Shown here: positions 1-10,310 of the stretch, one piece after another | Numbering within the stretch: position 1 is the stretch's first letter | Layout: the number at the start of each line of letters is the position of its first letter | Source: Diphasiastrum complanatum | Taxonomy: Eukaryota > Streptophyta > Lycopodiopsida > Lycopodiales > Lycopodiaceae | Direction: 5' to 3' | Length of the DNA stretch: 64,000 bases | NCBI GenBank assembly: GCA_029204225.1 | Contig: CM055097.1 | Coordinates: forward strand, 30,765,599 to 30,829,598 | Made by a program: the position numbers and the translations under genes | Notes under the pieces: model-generated | The model's input: the letters and a program-made list of their open reading frames with translations, nothing else | Told to the model about the DNA's origin: nothing | Databases searched by the model: none

Positions 1-215
1 TCTTGGTTGCCATCGCGTTGGCTGTTGGCTGCCGAATTAAAGTCTCTGCACCCAGGCCATTGGCAGACACATTAAGTGATAGATCACGTCGAGGCTGTTG
101 TTGTACCTGGCGATGGAGCATCTGAAGTTGTTGCAGCTGCATTTGCTGATGCTGATGCTGCTGCTGCTGTTGTTGCTGCTGCTGCTGTTGATGTTGTTGC
201 TGGTGTTGTTGTTGT

Positions 216-250
<35 letters not shown>

Positions 251-941
251 TTGCTCGCGAGCTTTTATTTGTTGTGTCTAAACCATTAGTATTATGACAT
301 TAATTAGCAACAACAGAATCCCCAAGAAGAAAAGATACTTTTCGTCTTACATAATTTGCCCTAAGATGAGAATGATGCACAGACGACTATACCTCTATGT
401 ATGATGCCGCTACCTCGGAATGCTTCTCATTTGTGCGAGCAATGAATATATCCCAAAACACCGACCACCATTCGAACAGGAAACCCCCAGGAGCATCAAT
501 TGCTGGATATTTTGAAGTAAAAAATGAGCCACTTGCTTGTAAATCTCGAACAATAACGCATTAACAACCATAAAAACAACGATTCATCCCCGTTCACACG
601 TTACCACTTGACAGTTAAGCCTTGCAACAAAAAGGACGTGAAATCACAAAGAACTCCATAATCTCACCAACAGGATCGGAAGACACTTTTCCTTCAGCTT
701 GGAAAGCTTTTGCGGACGCCTGCAAATTTCTTTTCAGAAGATAGTCGTAGATATACACATCCAGCCTGAAAAACATCAACCACTCGAACTTCACATACTA
801 AGCGCAACCTCCATTGAATTAATGAACAAAGAAAGCACAAAATGAAGCACAAAAACAAAAGAAAATCTGCATCCCCACTTCACTGATTCACCACCTGATA
901 CAAACTTACATTTTATCCGCCTCCCAGTTGCTTTGCGCCAT
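1..941 (-). CDS. LUG: LEUNIG/LEUNIG_HOMOLOG-like transcriptional corepressor, N-terminal exons (partial)
   Basis: Four coding exons read on the minus strand: 941-910, 765-668, 502-393 and 277-1, the last running off the window. All joins use GT..AG introns (144, 165 and 115 bp) and keep frame. The start codon sits in a GACCATGG context. The 172 residues visible begin [11 protein letters not shown] and include the LisH segment [12 protein letters not shown], then [14 protein letters not shown], then the LUFS core [17 protein letters not shown] and [17 protein letters not shown] Gln-rich tract and [13 protein letters not shown] follow. This order is diagnostic of plant LEUNIG-family Groucho/TLE-like corepressors, which act in the nucleus with SEUSS-type adaptors and carry C-terminal WD40 repeats; those lie beyond the window. 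LUG and LUH paralogues cannot be separated here. No frame damage is seen, so this is probably a functional gene. Confidence 0.94.
133..256 (-). repeat. CAG/CAA repeat encoding polyglutamine in the LEUNIG-like gene
   Basis: Imperfect CTG/TTG triplets on the plus strand read as CAG/CAA on the minus strand, in frame with exon 4 of the LEUNIG-like gene. They encode about 38-40 glutamines interrupted by a few histidines. Gln-rich regions after the LUFS domain are typical of this family. The mix of CAA and CAG codons should reduce slippage. Open frames on the opposite strand here, rich in Leu, Ala or Val, are shadows of the repeat. Confidence 0.9.
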
Positions 942-1260
942 GGTCGCCACCGTGACCCAAAGTCCAAGGCTACACACACTGCTTCACAAACCGCAAGATT
1001 CTTACCAGAATACCACCTAAAAAATTGAAGCAAAACCAGCAATGGTACTGCACTGCTTGCAATTATGCACAAGAAAACAGACTAGAATCAGAGTCTTAAA
1101 GAGCTATCAGGGCAATTCCGAGAGCACCGCCATAGCCAAGATCTTTAAGCTCATAAACACTGTCAAAAAAACAAAGGAACATTCTCACTTTGAAGGTAAA
1201 ACGAGAGAGAGATACAAGAGACGATGAAATCCGAACCTAGTTATTTAGCTAGGTCTGGTG
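942..1260 (-). promoter_or_regulatory. Probable 5' leader and proximal promoter region of the LEUNIG-like gene
   Basis: This is the sequence directly upstream of the LEUNIG-like start codon on the minus strand. It contains a pyrimidine-rich patch on that strand (complement of about 1203-1225, CTCTCTC-type), which is common in plant 5' leaders. No convincing TATA box or leader intron could be fixed by eye. The assignment rests on position only. Confidence 0.35.
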
Positions 1261-1438
1261 GCTACATACCCACCAAGCCGAAGCGAAGATGTTGTAGGCT
1301 CGGCAAGCCCGCCTTTGAATTGACCGGTATTGGCATTGGGGCCTCACGTTTTATTCCTTCATTAACCTAAAGTGGAACTTGTTGAGTTGGCTAGTCAAGC
1401 CCTTAGGGTGAGCCAAGCTGGGCTCCTCAACCAGAGCT

Positions 1439-1690
1439 GGTTCCATGACGTGGTTGCAATTTGATTTTTTGATTCAGGTATGAGTACATGCAACTTCTTC
1501 TGTCGAGAGCCTTGGGAGCAAGCCCAACACTGGGAGTCAGGTTCATGGTTCCATGACGTGGTTGCAATTTGATTTTTTGATTTAAGTATGAGTACATGCA
1601 ACTTCTTTTGCCGAGAGCCTTGGTAGCAAGTCCAACAGTGAAACCCGGGTTCTAGATCCCTCCGCAGTATGGTTACAATTTAATTTTTAA
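1439..1690. repeat. Tandem repeat, 108-bp unit, two full copies plus a decayed third
   Basis: Copies begin GGTTCCATGACGTGGTTGCA at 1439 and 1547, giving a 108-bp period. Each contains the TGAGTACATGCAACTTCTT segment and ends near GAGAGCCTTGG..AGCAAG. A third, more diverged start (ATGGTTACAATTTAATTTTT) begins near 1666. No gene is seen from 1260 to about 1880 apart from this repeat. Confidence 0.8.
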
Positions 1691-3600
1691 CTTTGCCTTT
1701 TAAAAGTAATACTAAGTATCCATGTTGGCAGTTTGTGCGAAAGTCAATGTTAAAGGAGGCACCTAAATTTGTGAATGTGGGTTGTAATAGATGATAGGTA
1801 TTTAAGTCTTGATCATATAAGCAAGTAAAAATCCATGCAAAGTGAGACATAGGGCTAGATAGCTAAATATAAGTGTTCATAGATTAACAACATACACTCT
1901 TGCAAAATTTGAAAAGACCTTTGTGGTATACCACAACATTCTTGTTTTTCTTTGTAAGTCTTAAAACGTGCAATATTTTTTGTGCCATGTGTTGCTTTGG
2001 TGATGTGGGTGAGGCTCCATCTAGTAAGTTGGCTCCATTGTGCTCTGATACAGCAATATTAGGGTTTGGCCTATCGCTAATAAACTTTCTACTGCTTGGG
2101 GAGACAGGAACGTTATTTATGTTGTTAAGTATTATAACTTCTTTGGGACATGGATAACAACTGACGCTCAACTATGACACATGTCTTCCCCACTATACTA
2201 ACTCGTGCGGTTTTGTGTTGTGGGATAGTGGCAGGTATCAGTTGGACATCTTGAAAGTGGTTATACTTTATGGTGCTTTTTCAGTATTGTATTTTACTTT
2301 TCAGCTTTATGTAACCTTGTTAAAATATGACTAAAAGCTTGAAAGGGATATGCTTGGCACAATTACGATTTTTGTTAGAAGGGCTCGATGAGCCGGAGAT
2401 GATGGTTTCCGATTTGGATGTTCAACAGTGGGGGCCCATTTGGCAGTCGATTAGCGAGGAATTCGAAGACAAAATTCTCGACGGTGAGGATTGGTGTCAC
2501 TTCTCTGGGAAAAAATTTGTTGTTTAAGATGGCAACCTTTGCTTGCACGCTTGGATGAAAAAAATCAAGGTACATTTTTAATGTTCTATGGATTTGTGGC
2601 TTGTGTTTCTCAATCTTTCTCATTTGAGTTTGTCAACCCTCTCGTGTGTGCCTCATTTGTGGTTCTAGTATTCTTGAATGTGAAGGCGATGCACATCGAA
2701 GTTGAGTGCACATTTTTTAAGGTCATTCCTTCTCGAGAGGGGGAGCTTATGCTGGCACTCCATGGCATGAATAGGTGCTAGTTAAAGTTTTTGTGCTACC
2801 ATTGTGTTCTTATCCATATAATTGTGTTCTAATCCATTTCATCTTCATTTGTAGATTGACTATGATTCATGTGTCGCGCACACCTTGGCACATGACATTA
2901 TTATGCTTCAATAGTTTGAACTATCTGACAAGGAAACAGTCTTGAAGCACATGCCCTCGGAGAATTGAAGGTGGATGGAAATAGAGAGAAGCCAATATGA
3001 GCTCACTGGGATACAATCAATAACTTAGAGTCTATTTCCCATTCGAGAAATATTATATACCAAGAATTTCCTATATTCTATGCACAACTTTTATTGATGA
3101 ATCTCAATGATTCACAAAGCATGTGTCTTATAAGCAATATAGATCGAAAAAAATAGCTCCTGGTGAATTTTCTTCACACTGCTAATTTAATCAATTAACT
3201 TTTAACTAGGAGTAACCCAGCTACTCAAGTCAATTGCTAATGATTCAGAAATCTCAAACGTCTAGGTGCCGAATTCGTTTATTCTGAAACTTATTGCAGA
3301 ACATAGCAAAATTTTGTAAGAGGAGCGACAGGCCGCCAACATGCGTGACACTGATCGACTCATTCCAAAGCAAAAGCAAAATATAAATTATTTCTTAGTT
3401 CTTCCATCTCTGATTGTCGCGTCGCATCTGTCTGATTGAATGCTTCAAAGTCTGTGATCTCTAGTCGTTTGTCTAGGATCCTGCAAACAGAAATTCCTCA
3501 ACAGCCAAAAATGATAGCTTCGTCATCCGAGGATGTGGAGCCCTTTGGCTTCTGAGAAGACCCGTCTGTGACTGGGACGACAGCCAAAGTGTCGGCTTGT
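1691..3600. other. No recognisable gene; scattered short ORFs and a PBS-like site
   Basis: Short open frames occur at 1884-2171 (minus, 95 codons) and 2327-2527 (plus, 66 codons), but neither resembles a known family. At 2042-2051 the complement reads GTATCAGAGC, matching 10 of 12 bases of the copia primer-binding site, so the interval may include a minus-strand LTR/PBS remnant. The rest is AT-rich and featureless by eye. Confidence 0.35.
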
Positions 3601-3620
3601 GTGGAAGAATCTGGAATAAT

Positions 3621-4280
3621 CTACACAATAGCATCCGAAACAAAGTCCTTCTGGACTGCTGCTGTGTCGACCTTCATGGCTGCAGTAGTTGTTGGCTGGA
3701 CTTGTGAAGCAGAGGTGTTTTGCAAGAGGCTGGATAAATCTATCTTTGTTGTCATAAGCATCCTTCCTGCCAATACACCCTGCTCTGTTTCAGTGAGGAT
3801 GTCAAAATGTTTGCACAATCGTGAGATGTGTGCTCCCACTGCAGCAAACTTCTTGTGTTTTATCCAGCGCAGAAATGCTATATAGGCAATAGTTCCAAAG
3901 CATATTGGTTGGCCTGCCAGTGCATCCACCAAATACCCAAAATTATGAGCTAATATGGTAGCATTAGCATCAGTGATGAATAGCACCTGATTGGCATATT
4001 TGCAGAAGAACTTCATTTATGCATCCTTCACCTTCGTAATCTTGTACCCTTTGCTTGGTACAAAACAATTTGAAAGCAAATACTTCGACTTTTCAATGGA
4101 GTTCTTGGATGTTGAATTGGCTACGCCATCTGTTGGTAGTTGAAGAGCTTCAGAGAAGACAACTTCATTGATAATGAAGGTGGCATTACACACTGTAGCT
4201 TTAAAATTAGAGTCAGCCATTGTGTGAATGGAATTCATGAAGTCGGTGCTGATCTCTTGTAGGGTAATGGATGGGTCCAC
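3621..4280 (-). pseudogene. Unrecognised transposon-associated ORF with one in-frame stop
   Basis: Two minus-strand open segments, 4280-4017 (87 codons) and 4016-3621 (131 codons), share one frame. They are separated only by a TAA followed directly by ATG, so they look like one ancestral protein of at least 219 codons. The second part contains AHNFGYLVDALAGQPICFG and then a basic stretch RWIKHKKFAAVGAHISRLC. This layout loosely recalls the 'putative plant transposon protein' domain found in plant retroelements, but that likeness is weak. A gypsy pol fragment lies on the same strand at lower confidence of linkage (4735-6167). Function is unknown. Confidence 0.4.
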
Positions 4281-4734
4281 TTTGAGATTCCCCAGCCTAC
4301 ATCAATCCAGTAATGACTGAATTGTTGCAAGACGAATTGAAGCTCAGATTTTCCAATTTACAACAGAGCTTGTGCTTGCACTCAAATCCATGTTGTTCAG
4401 TAGATTTGCAAAATAGATAGCACAACAAAAGTAAATGCGAGAGCTGGTGAGCGAGAGCAAGTGAGCAATGGAGAGCAAGAGCAAGTGAGCATGAAAGAGT
4501 GAGAGTAAAAAGAAAGTGTAAGGTGAAAATAGAAAATTACAATGTTAAACGATGACACAGTGGGAACGATGACACAGTGGGGACGATGACCGCGTGGCAA
4601 CTTGATTTGACATCTGTCAAATTCATGAATAAAAAGCGATATCTTTAATGATTTCCAAGACGGCTAAGAGATAATCTTAATTAGATTAAGACCGTTAAAA
4701 TTTAAAATATCACGCTTACATAGTCTTCTACATA

Positions 4735-6167
4735 GTCATAAAAAATCATCAATGAAAATTTTGAAGAATGTTCTTAGGAAAGCAGCGAAAATTAGCATCA
4801 TAATTCTTTGAAAAGTAGTTGGTGCATTGCAAAGACCAAAGGGCATTTTATTGTAGGCATATGTGCCCCAATTACTAGTAAACGTGGCCTTCGGTCGATC
4901 CTCCTTCCTTACTCCAACTTGATTATAGCCAGAGAAGCCATCACAGAAACTATAACATTCTTGTCCAGCAACCTAGTCTAGAATAGAATTCGTGTGAAGG
5001 GTAATGGGTGGTAATCTTTCTTAGTAGTAGCACTCAGTTTTCTGTAATCCTGGCAAATTTGAATCTTGCCAGTCTTCTTCTTTGGAACTACAACAATCGG
5101 AGACACCCATTCACTACTTAAGATGGGATAAATAATACCTGCCTTAAGGTGCTTGTTGAGTTCATCTTTCACCATAAGAGAGTACTTTAAATTGAAACGA
5201 TATTCTCTCTGTCGAACAAGAACAAGATCTTATTTAAGATCAATGCGGTGCTCACCAAATTCAGCGGGTATTCCCTTCAAGCCTTCGAGCGACCATGCAA
5301 ATACATCTTGGTACTCTTTCAATAGCTTAATAAATTTTGCTAATTCTGTCTCTCCAAGGGACTTAGAAACATGCACAAATTTATTAGGTGCAAGTTCAAT
5401 TAGCTCGATAGAATCTGATAAAATAATCCTTCTGTCATACTAGCCTTGGTATGGCCATGAATTTCACGCATGGCTGACTCCATGGATTTATTCTTGTCAT
5501 CAGCCTGGTCTTTATTTCCAAATTCTTGTCTGGATTCGTCATATTTATCATCAGTATCTTCATTATCTTGATCAGAATCTTCAGAATTCGTGTCTGCAGC
5601 TTTTGATTCATTCATAATTATGTCAGCATCTGTATTGTAGACATGAAGAAGAATTCTTCATCATCTGATGAATTATTAGTCTCATAGCATTCGAAATAAT
5701 TAAGTTCGACATCTGATATATTAGAGAATATATTCAGGTCATAAGAAAGACCTTCTAAAGTAACAACTAGTCTCCGAACAGTGGAGTTTTGCCTTCATAC
5801 TCCAGGTGATAATCTGTTCTTCTGGCTTTCCACGATTAGCCAGTTTGGAATCTTAGTTCTCTGAGTCAATCGACACCTTTTTGATTAAGCATCTGACAAT
5901 TGTAACATCAATTTCTTGTGCACCAAGTTCTCCTAAATCAATAGATAGTACGCCAACATCTGGTAGAGAAATTTGTTTCTTCGTCTTAGAGATAGAGAGA
6001 CCTTTTAACTGTTTACGGTAATAATTGTTATCTGCCAACAATTGCTCGAAAGTTATATTGGGACGAAGTGAACCAATATCAATTACAATCTCATAGTCTT
6101 TTGTCTTCGCTTTCGAGATAGGCTTATCAATAGTGGCCTGCGAAAGTTTTGTCTTCATAATTTCCAC
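4735..6167 (-). mobile_element. Degenerate Ty3/gypsy pol fragment (pre-RT linker and RT)
   Basis: Reading on the minus strand from 6167, open pieces cover a pol linker with an acidic stretch (5615-5400), then KEYQDVFAWSLEGLKGIPAE, an in-frame TAA near 5230, and the RT entry: YSLMVKDELNKHLKAGIIYP, SPIVVVPKKK, then (after another break) FCDGFSGYNQV and MPFGLCNAPTTFQRIM, ending at FKIFIDDF near 4740. These are standard RT motifs of plant gypsy elements. The catalytic box reads FIDD and is followed by a stop, and RNase H and integrase are absent, so the fragment is dead. No LTR was assigned. Confidence 0.85.
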
Positions 6168-6224
6168 ATCCCCTTCCTCAAAGGTGACTTTCTTTTCAGC
6201 AGCAGCTGTCTATAATTCGGAATT

Positions 6225-6456
6225 GAGAAATTTTAGTCTAGCTCTCATCCCGAGATTTCACTCTCGAAGCAAACATATAGAAATCAGGTATCATTACCTT
6301 AGAGAGAAAGTGCACAGCAAGGAAGTACAACTGGTTTTCTGCAGAACAAACTACATGGCAGCAAATTACTTCACAAAGGCTCTATCAAAGGAGCAACATC
6401 TCAGATTTAACGATATGTTAAATCTGAAGATCAAAGTTTTTCAGGATCCACATTAA
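6225..6456 (+). pseudogene. Ty1/copia RNase H C-terminal fragment
   Basis: The last 70 or so residues of a plus-strand copia polyprotein: RSKHIEIRYHYLREKV, a VQLVFCRT segment, and NYFTKALSKEQH, followed by a stop. SKHIEI and FTKAL are hallmark ends of copia RNase H. The reading frame is joined upstream to unrelated sequence (about 6133-6225), so the rest of the element is missing. A polypurine tract and LTR follow immediately. Confidence 0.88.
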
Positions 6457-6463
6457 GGGGGAG
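6453..6463 (+). promoter_or_regulatory. Polypurine tract of copia element
   Basis: TTAAGGGGGAG directly abuts TGTTAGATT, the 5' end of the 3' LTR. It lies at the stop codon of the RNase H fragment, the standard position of the plus-strand primer. Confidence 0.88.
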
Positions 6464-7010
6464 TGTTAGATTTCTTATGCTTAGTCTTAAACAAATTGTT
6501 CAAGTAATAAGCATCCTGAAAACCGATGGCCAACTACATGTTTTTGGACCTTCAAAAGACTTTCCCTAACTACTTTGCAAGTAAATCTTTGGGAAGTTCT
6601 AACTAGATGGATGCCAGCACATTACGGCTATCTACCAATTGTGATTGTGACCTTATTAGGTGTCCTACTAGATAGGCTTAAATTGCTTTAGTATAAATAG
6701 CTAATCATCAAAGACTCTTAAGTCTATAGAAAGTTTCTTTTCAGAAATCTATTAGAGTATTGTTATTCGCACTTACTGCTTATCAGCAAAAGTGCATCAA
6801 ACAAAATTTTCAGTTACTTAGAGATAACTTAGAGTATTTTGTCCATTTTTGTTTTGTTCTCTCATCATCTGATTTGTGCATGCTACTTATTGAATCGATT
6901 TATCTTCTTATTGTATTCAGTATCATGTCAGAATATATGCTTCTCTATAGCTGTTTGTAACTAATAAGTCTCTTATTGTTTCGTGTGATCTGTTGAATAA
7001 TCTTCTGCAC
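6464..7010 (+). mobile_element. Copia 3' LTR, plus strand
   Basis: It begins TGTTAGATT after the polypurine tract and holds a TATA box (GTATAAATAG, 6691-6700). The right border is approximate, set where an unrelated minus-strand gypsy fragment begins. Its R/U5-like part (about 6700-6965) resembles the sequence at about 63640-63870, notably the segments around GAATCGAT..ATCTTCTTATTG and TATGTCAGAAT, so these are LTRs of related elements. Confidence 0.75.
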
Positions 7011-7014
7011 GTCA

Positions 7015-8110
7015 TCTAGATGCTTGATGATATCCGGTTCTAAGATCTATCTTTGTGAAGTATTTAGCTCCACCTAATCGATCTACCAAATCATCCATAA
7101 GAGGCAAAGGATATTTATTTTTAATAGTTACCTTATTCAACCCTTTATAGTCCACACACATCCTGAAGCCTCCATCTTTCTTCACTTTCAAAAGAACAAG
7201 AGCAACCCAAGGTGACTTACTTGGCTGAATATGACCCGTCTTTAGGTAATTTTTAATTTGCTTAGTAATCTCTACCTCTTCTTTTTGAGAGAACGTATAA
7301 GGTTGTTTAGAGATAGGGTGACTACCTCGAATTAACTCAATCTTATGGTCTACTGATCTAGACGGCGGTATTCCATGAGGTAATTCTTCTAGAAATACTT
7401 CTTAAAATTCAGACACTAACTTATTTCTCTCAATTTGCTCCTAATCTAAGTCTACCAAGTTAAGAATTTTTGACAATTCACAACTACTTAGATGCATTTC
7501 AGAGCAAATAAAGAATAAGCTTCATACTACGAATCAAAAATTTCCATTACATTAGCAAATGAACTCATCCTAGATGGATGTACAAAATTGTCTCCAAACA
7601 ATGTAACTATTTCTTTACCCTTCTGAAAAGAGAGAACATGCTTCTCAAAATCTATCTCAAGATGCTTAATAAATAACCACTCGTATCCTAGAATTATGTC
7701 CATACGCGCTAAATCTAAAACATAAAAATCAATTAACTCTCTATAGTCTTGGATCCCAACTAGGAGCCTTGAAACTTTCACATCCCATGTCTCCAACTCC
7801 GCTCCTGAAGCTAGATATACTCGATATCTATGGTTATTGGCTTCAATTTTGAGTCTGAGTCTCATGCACAAGACCAAAGTTAATGAAATTATTTAGTTTT
7901 CTTATTCCCACGAAATCTTTTCTTCCCTTTTTCTGGCTGGATCCGGATGATCCAGATGGATTAGCCTGTAACTGCTTCCTAGATGCCACTACCGTGGAGT
8001 CGTACGCTTTCGTGACACGAACAACATCATCAAAGGTTTGAAGCACGTTACACTTAAACTCATTCTGATAATTTGCGGGCAGACCTAGGATAAACTGCCA
8101 CAATGCCAAT
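7015..8110 (-). mobile_element. Ty3/gypsy fragment: gag end, protease region and RT start
   Basis: On the minus strand, 8109-7843 encodes a gag C-terminus (WQFILGLPANYQNEF, then a basic Ser-rich tail). 7877-7527 encodes the retropepsin-to-RT region (LDLARMDIILGYEWL). The reading from about 7470 to 7015 gives the RT entry ([45 protein letters not shown]). It has internal stops and ends abruptly after that motif where the copia LTR begins. The chromovirus-like style resembles the gypsy element at 57.6-60.2 kb. Nonfunctional. Confidence 0.85.
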
Positions 8111-8234
8111 TTTGTATTGAATGAGGGACTTTAGATCAACCTATCAATCTACACAAGATTAGATAGCATTTAGATCACGTCTACATCAAATAAACTCGAC
8201 CTCTACTAATCTTTCCACATGTGTGAGCAGACCT

Positions 8235-8927
8235 CTACAAGTGGGAGATCAATCCTAATCTCAATATGTTGCGCATTCTACCAATAGAAAGGTGCCAAAA
8301 GTGGCATATAGCTAAAAAACTAGATTTTGGCCTATTTAGCTCAACACAATCTGAAGATGAAACATGGATGAGCTTGATCTCCTCTGCTTGTACCTTCTCT
8401 CTCACAAAGTGATGTGAAATCTCAATGTGTTTGGTTCGAGCATGGAAGATTGGATTGTTGGCAAGTTGTTGGGCTACTTGATTGTCACAATAAATGCATG
8501 GAATGTCTTCAGCCTTGATCACTTGAAACTCCTCCAAAAGTCTCCTTAGCCATAGGATCTCCTTTGTTGTTGTTGTCATATCTTTATACTCAAATTCGGT
8601 TGATGAAAGAGAGATGGTATCTTGCTTTTTGAAAAGCCAGTATATGACTTCTCCACATAGGAATGTAGCAAAGGCACTTGTGGATTTTCTATCCACTTTG
8701 TCACCTGCAAAATCTGAGTCCGAGTATGCTCTCAAACAAAGAATAGTCCCTTGATACACTATGCCAAACTTTCTAGTAGCCGAGATGGGCCTTAACACTC
8801 TTTTGGCACTCTTCCAATGACATATTAGTGGACTTTGCATGTATTTATTCAATTTGCCAACACAAAAGCTAAGATCTGGTCTAGTGTGACAAAATTTCCA
8901 AAATTCACACGTGTGGAGAATTTCCAC
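8235..8927 (-). mobile_element. Ty1/copia RNase H fragment joined to LTR-like sequence
   Basis: The minus-strand reading includes RPDLSFCVGKLNKYMQSPL, AYSDSDFAGDK, SLSSTEFEY and FHARTKHIEISHHFVREKV, the copia RNase H signature. After VSSSD (about 8348) the frame runs straight into AT-rich sequence ending in a CACATGTGTG dyad (8216-8225), so the FTKAL end and polypurine tract are deleted and RNase H is fused to a probable LTR remnant. The N-terminal side is also truncated. Nonfunctional. Confidence 0.82.
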
Positions 8928-8949
8928 AAGAGTGACTGATCTTAATTAA

Positions 8950-10293
8950 GCTTTGTGATTGGCACTATAACTTGATTCTAGATTGATCAACAAAATCTAG
9001 TTCAGAAGAAATGGCTAATCCACAATCTAGCATGCTAATCAACAGAATATAATAGCAATGAATCAAAGAATGAATAAAAATACAAGATTTCAGTGTATGA
9101 GCATTAGCCTCAACACGAGTTAGAGAGAGAGAGAGAGAGAGAGCTAGAGAGATAACAAGCAATATTTGCTTAGATCCAAAATGGCATGAGATAGCTACAA
9201 AACTTTGGTTCTTCATTATTCATTGCGTGGAGTGTCAAAATATTGAAAAATCTATCTAATGTTGTGAGTATGGGTCCTAAAAAAGCCAAAGATGAATTGG
9301 GCTCTTTTGGCTTAGTAAATACCCATCTTAGAATAAAATACTCAAGGTAGGTAGAAGTAGAAACTCGAGCTACCATAGTAATTGCCATTTGTACTTTACA
9401 TGCCACATTTGATGCATGAAAAGACTATGTGGCACAATTAGACATAGTGAGGTGGCTTGGATAAGTCTAGATAGCTTGAGAGGTGGATCCACAACTCCAA
9501 TTCAACTCAAAGTAGGAGAAGAGTCCATGGATCTATATATATGTGATGTACTCTCAATGAGAATATGATGAAAATTGTGTGATGCAAATTTGGAGACAAG
9601 CCCTTTGTGCCCTCTCTCTCTCCACGAGTTTTGTATCTTCTATTTTCTCTCTGTAGCCGAGTAGAGACATTTATGATGCTTTATCTTATGTTTTGTTGAC
9701 AGATTTTGCTTGTAACACAATAATATTGCTTGTATGATCAGCTTTCCTATTGACAACCAATGCTAGTATGATCTTTATGGTGTTATTGTGCTTAGGAGAT
9801 CAAAAATACATGTGTAGGGCATCCCACATGTGTGAATTCAGCAGGAGAGCTACACATATTTATGGAGATGGAGGTAGCTCGAGGTAGAACCATATCTATC
9901 CATTCCAAAATGACATCTAGAGTCTATGTGACATTTGTCACTTGTCATGCATGAAATTCTACCAACTTTTTACAAGTGTACTAGTTCTAACTAGAAATGT
10001 CCAAATCATCATGCATGTGTCCATTAAACTTTGTGCATGCCTTGCATGTCACTATGGATCACTTACAATTAATGCATGTGAGTTGCCACAAGTTTCTACA
10101 AGCATAATCATGCTAATTCTATGTCTACAAACTATATGCAAGTTGCATTTATCAAACTAGATAATACATAACCATGTAGCTCGAGTTCTATGTAGGCCAA
10201 ACTTGGCATTTTGCATTAATGAGCTACATACTTGCATGGTACAAATTTGTAGCAAGCCAAGAAATCAATATGGATTGTTTCTCAATTTTAACA
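8950..10293 (-). mobile_element. Probable copia 3' LTR region, minus strand (lower border uncertain)
   Basis: It begins on the minus strand at 10293 with TGTTAAAATTGAG, directly after the polypurine tract. A minus-strand TATA-like run (TATATATAG, about 9533-9545) and a GA/CT microsatellite (9121-9149) are consistent with LTR promoter and leader sequence. A CACATGTGTG dyad lies at 9825-9834. The far end could not be fixed: no matching terminal inverted repeat or target duplication was seen, and other insertions may be present. Confidence 0.55.
9121..9149. repeat. GA/TC microsatellite
   Basis: A run of alternating A and G starting AGAGAGAG, interrupted near the end by GCTAG. Confidence 0.9.
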
Positions 10294-10305
10294 CTCCTCC
10301 TAAAA
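10294..10305 (-). promoter_or_regulatory. Polypurine tract of minus-strand copia element
   Basis: The minus strand reads TTTTTAGGAGGAG followed by TGTTAAAATT, the LTR start. The position just after the end of the RNase H frame is standard for the element. Confidence 0.8.
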
Positions 10306-10310
10306 ATGAT

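Noticed and set aside
76-297. Plus-strand Ala/Val- and Leu-rich ORFs over the left-end repeat
   Set aside because: They are antisense shadows of the CAG/CAA repeat in the LEUNIG-like exon 4, which has splice sites, domain context and family match on the other strand.
1884-2171. 95-codon minus-strand ORF as a host gene
   Set aside because: No recognisable domain, no splice or start evidence, overlaps an equally long plus-strand frame and a PBS-like motif; more likely repeat sequence.
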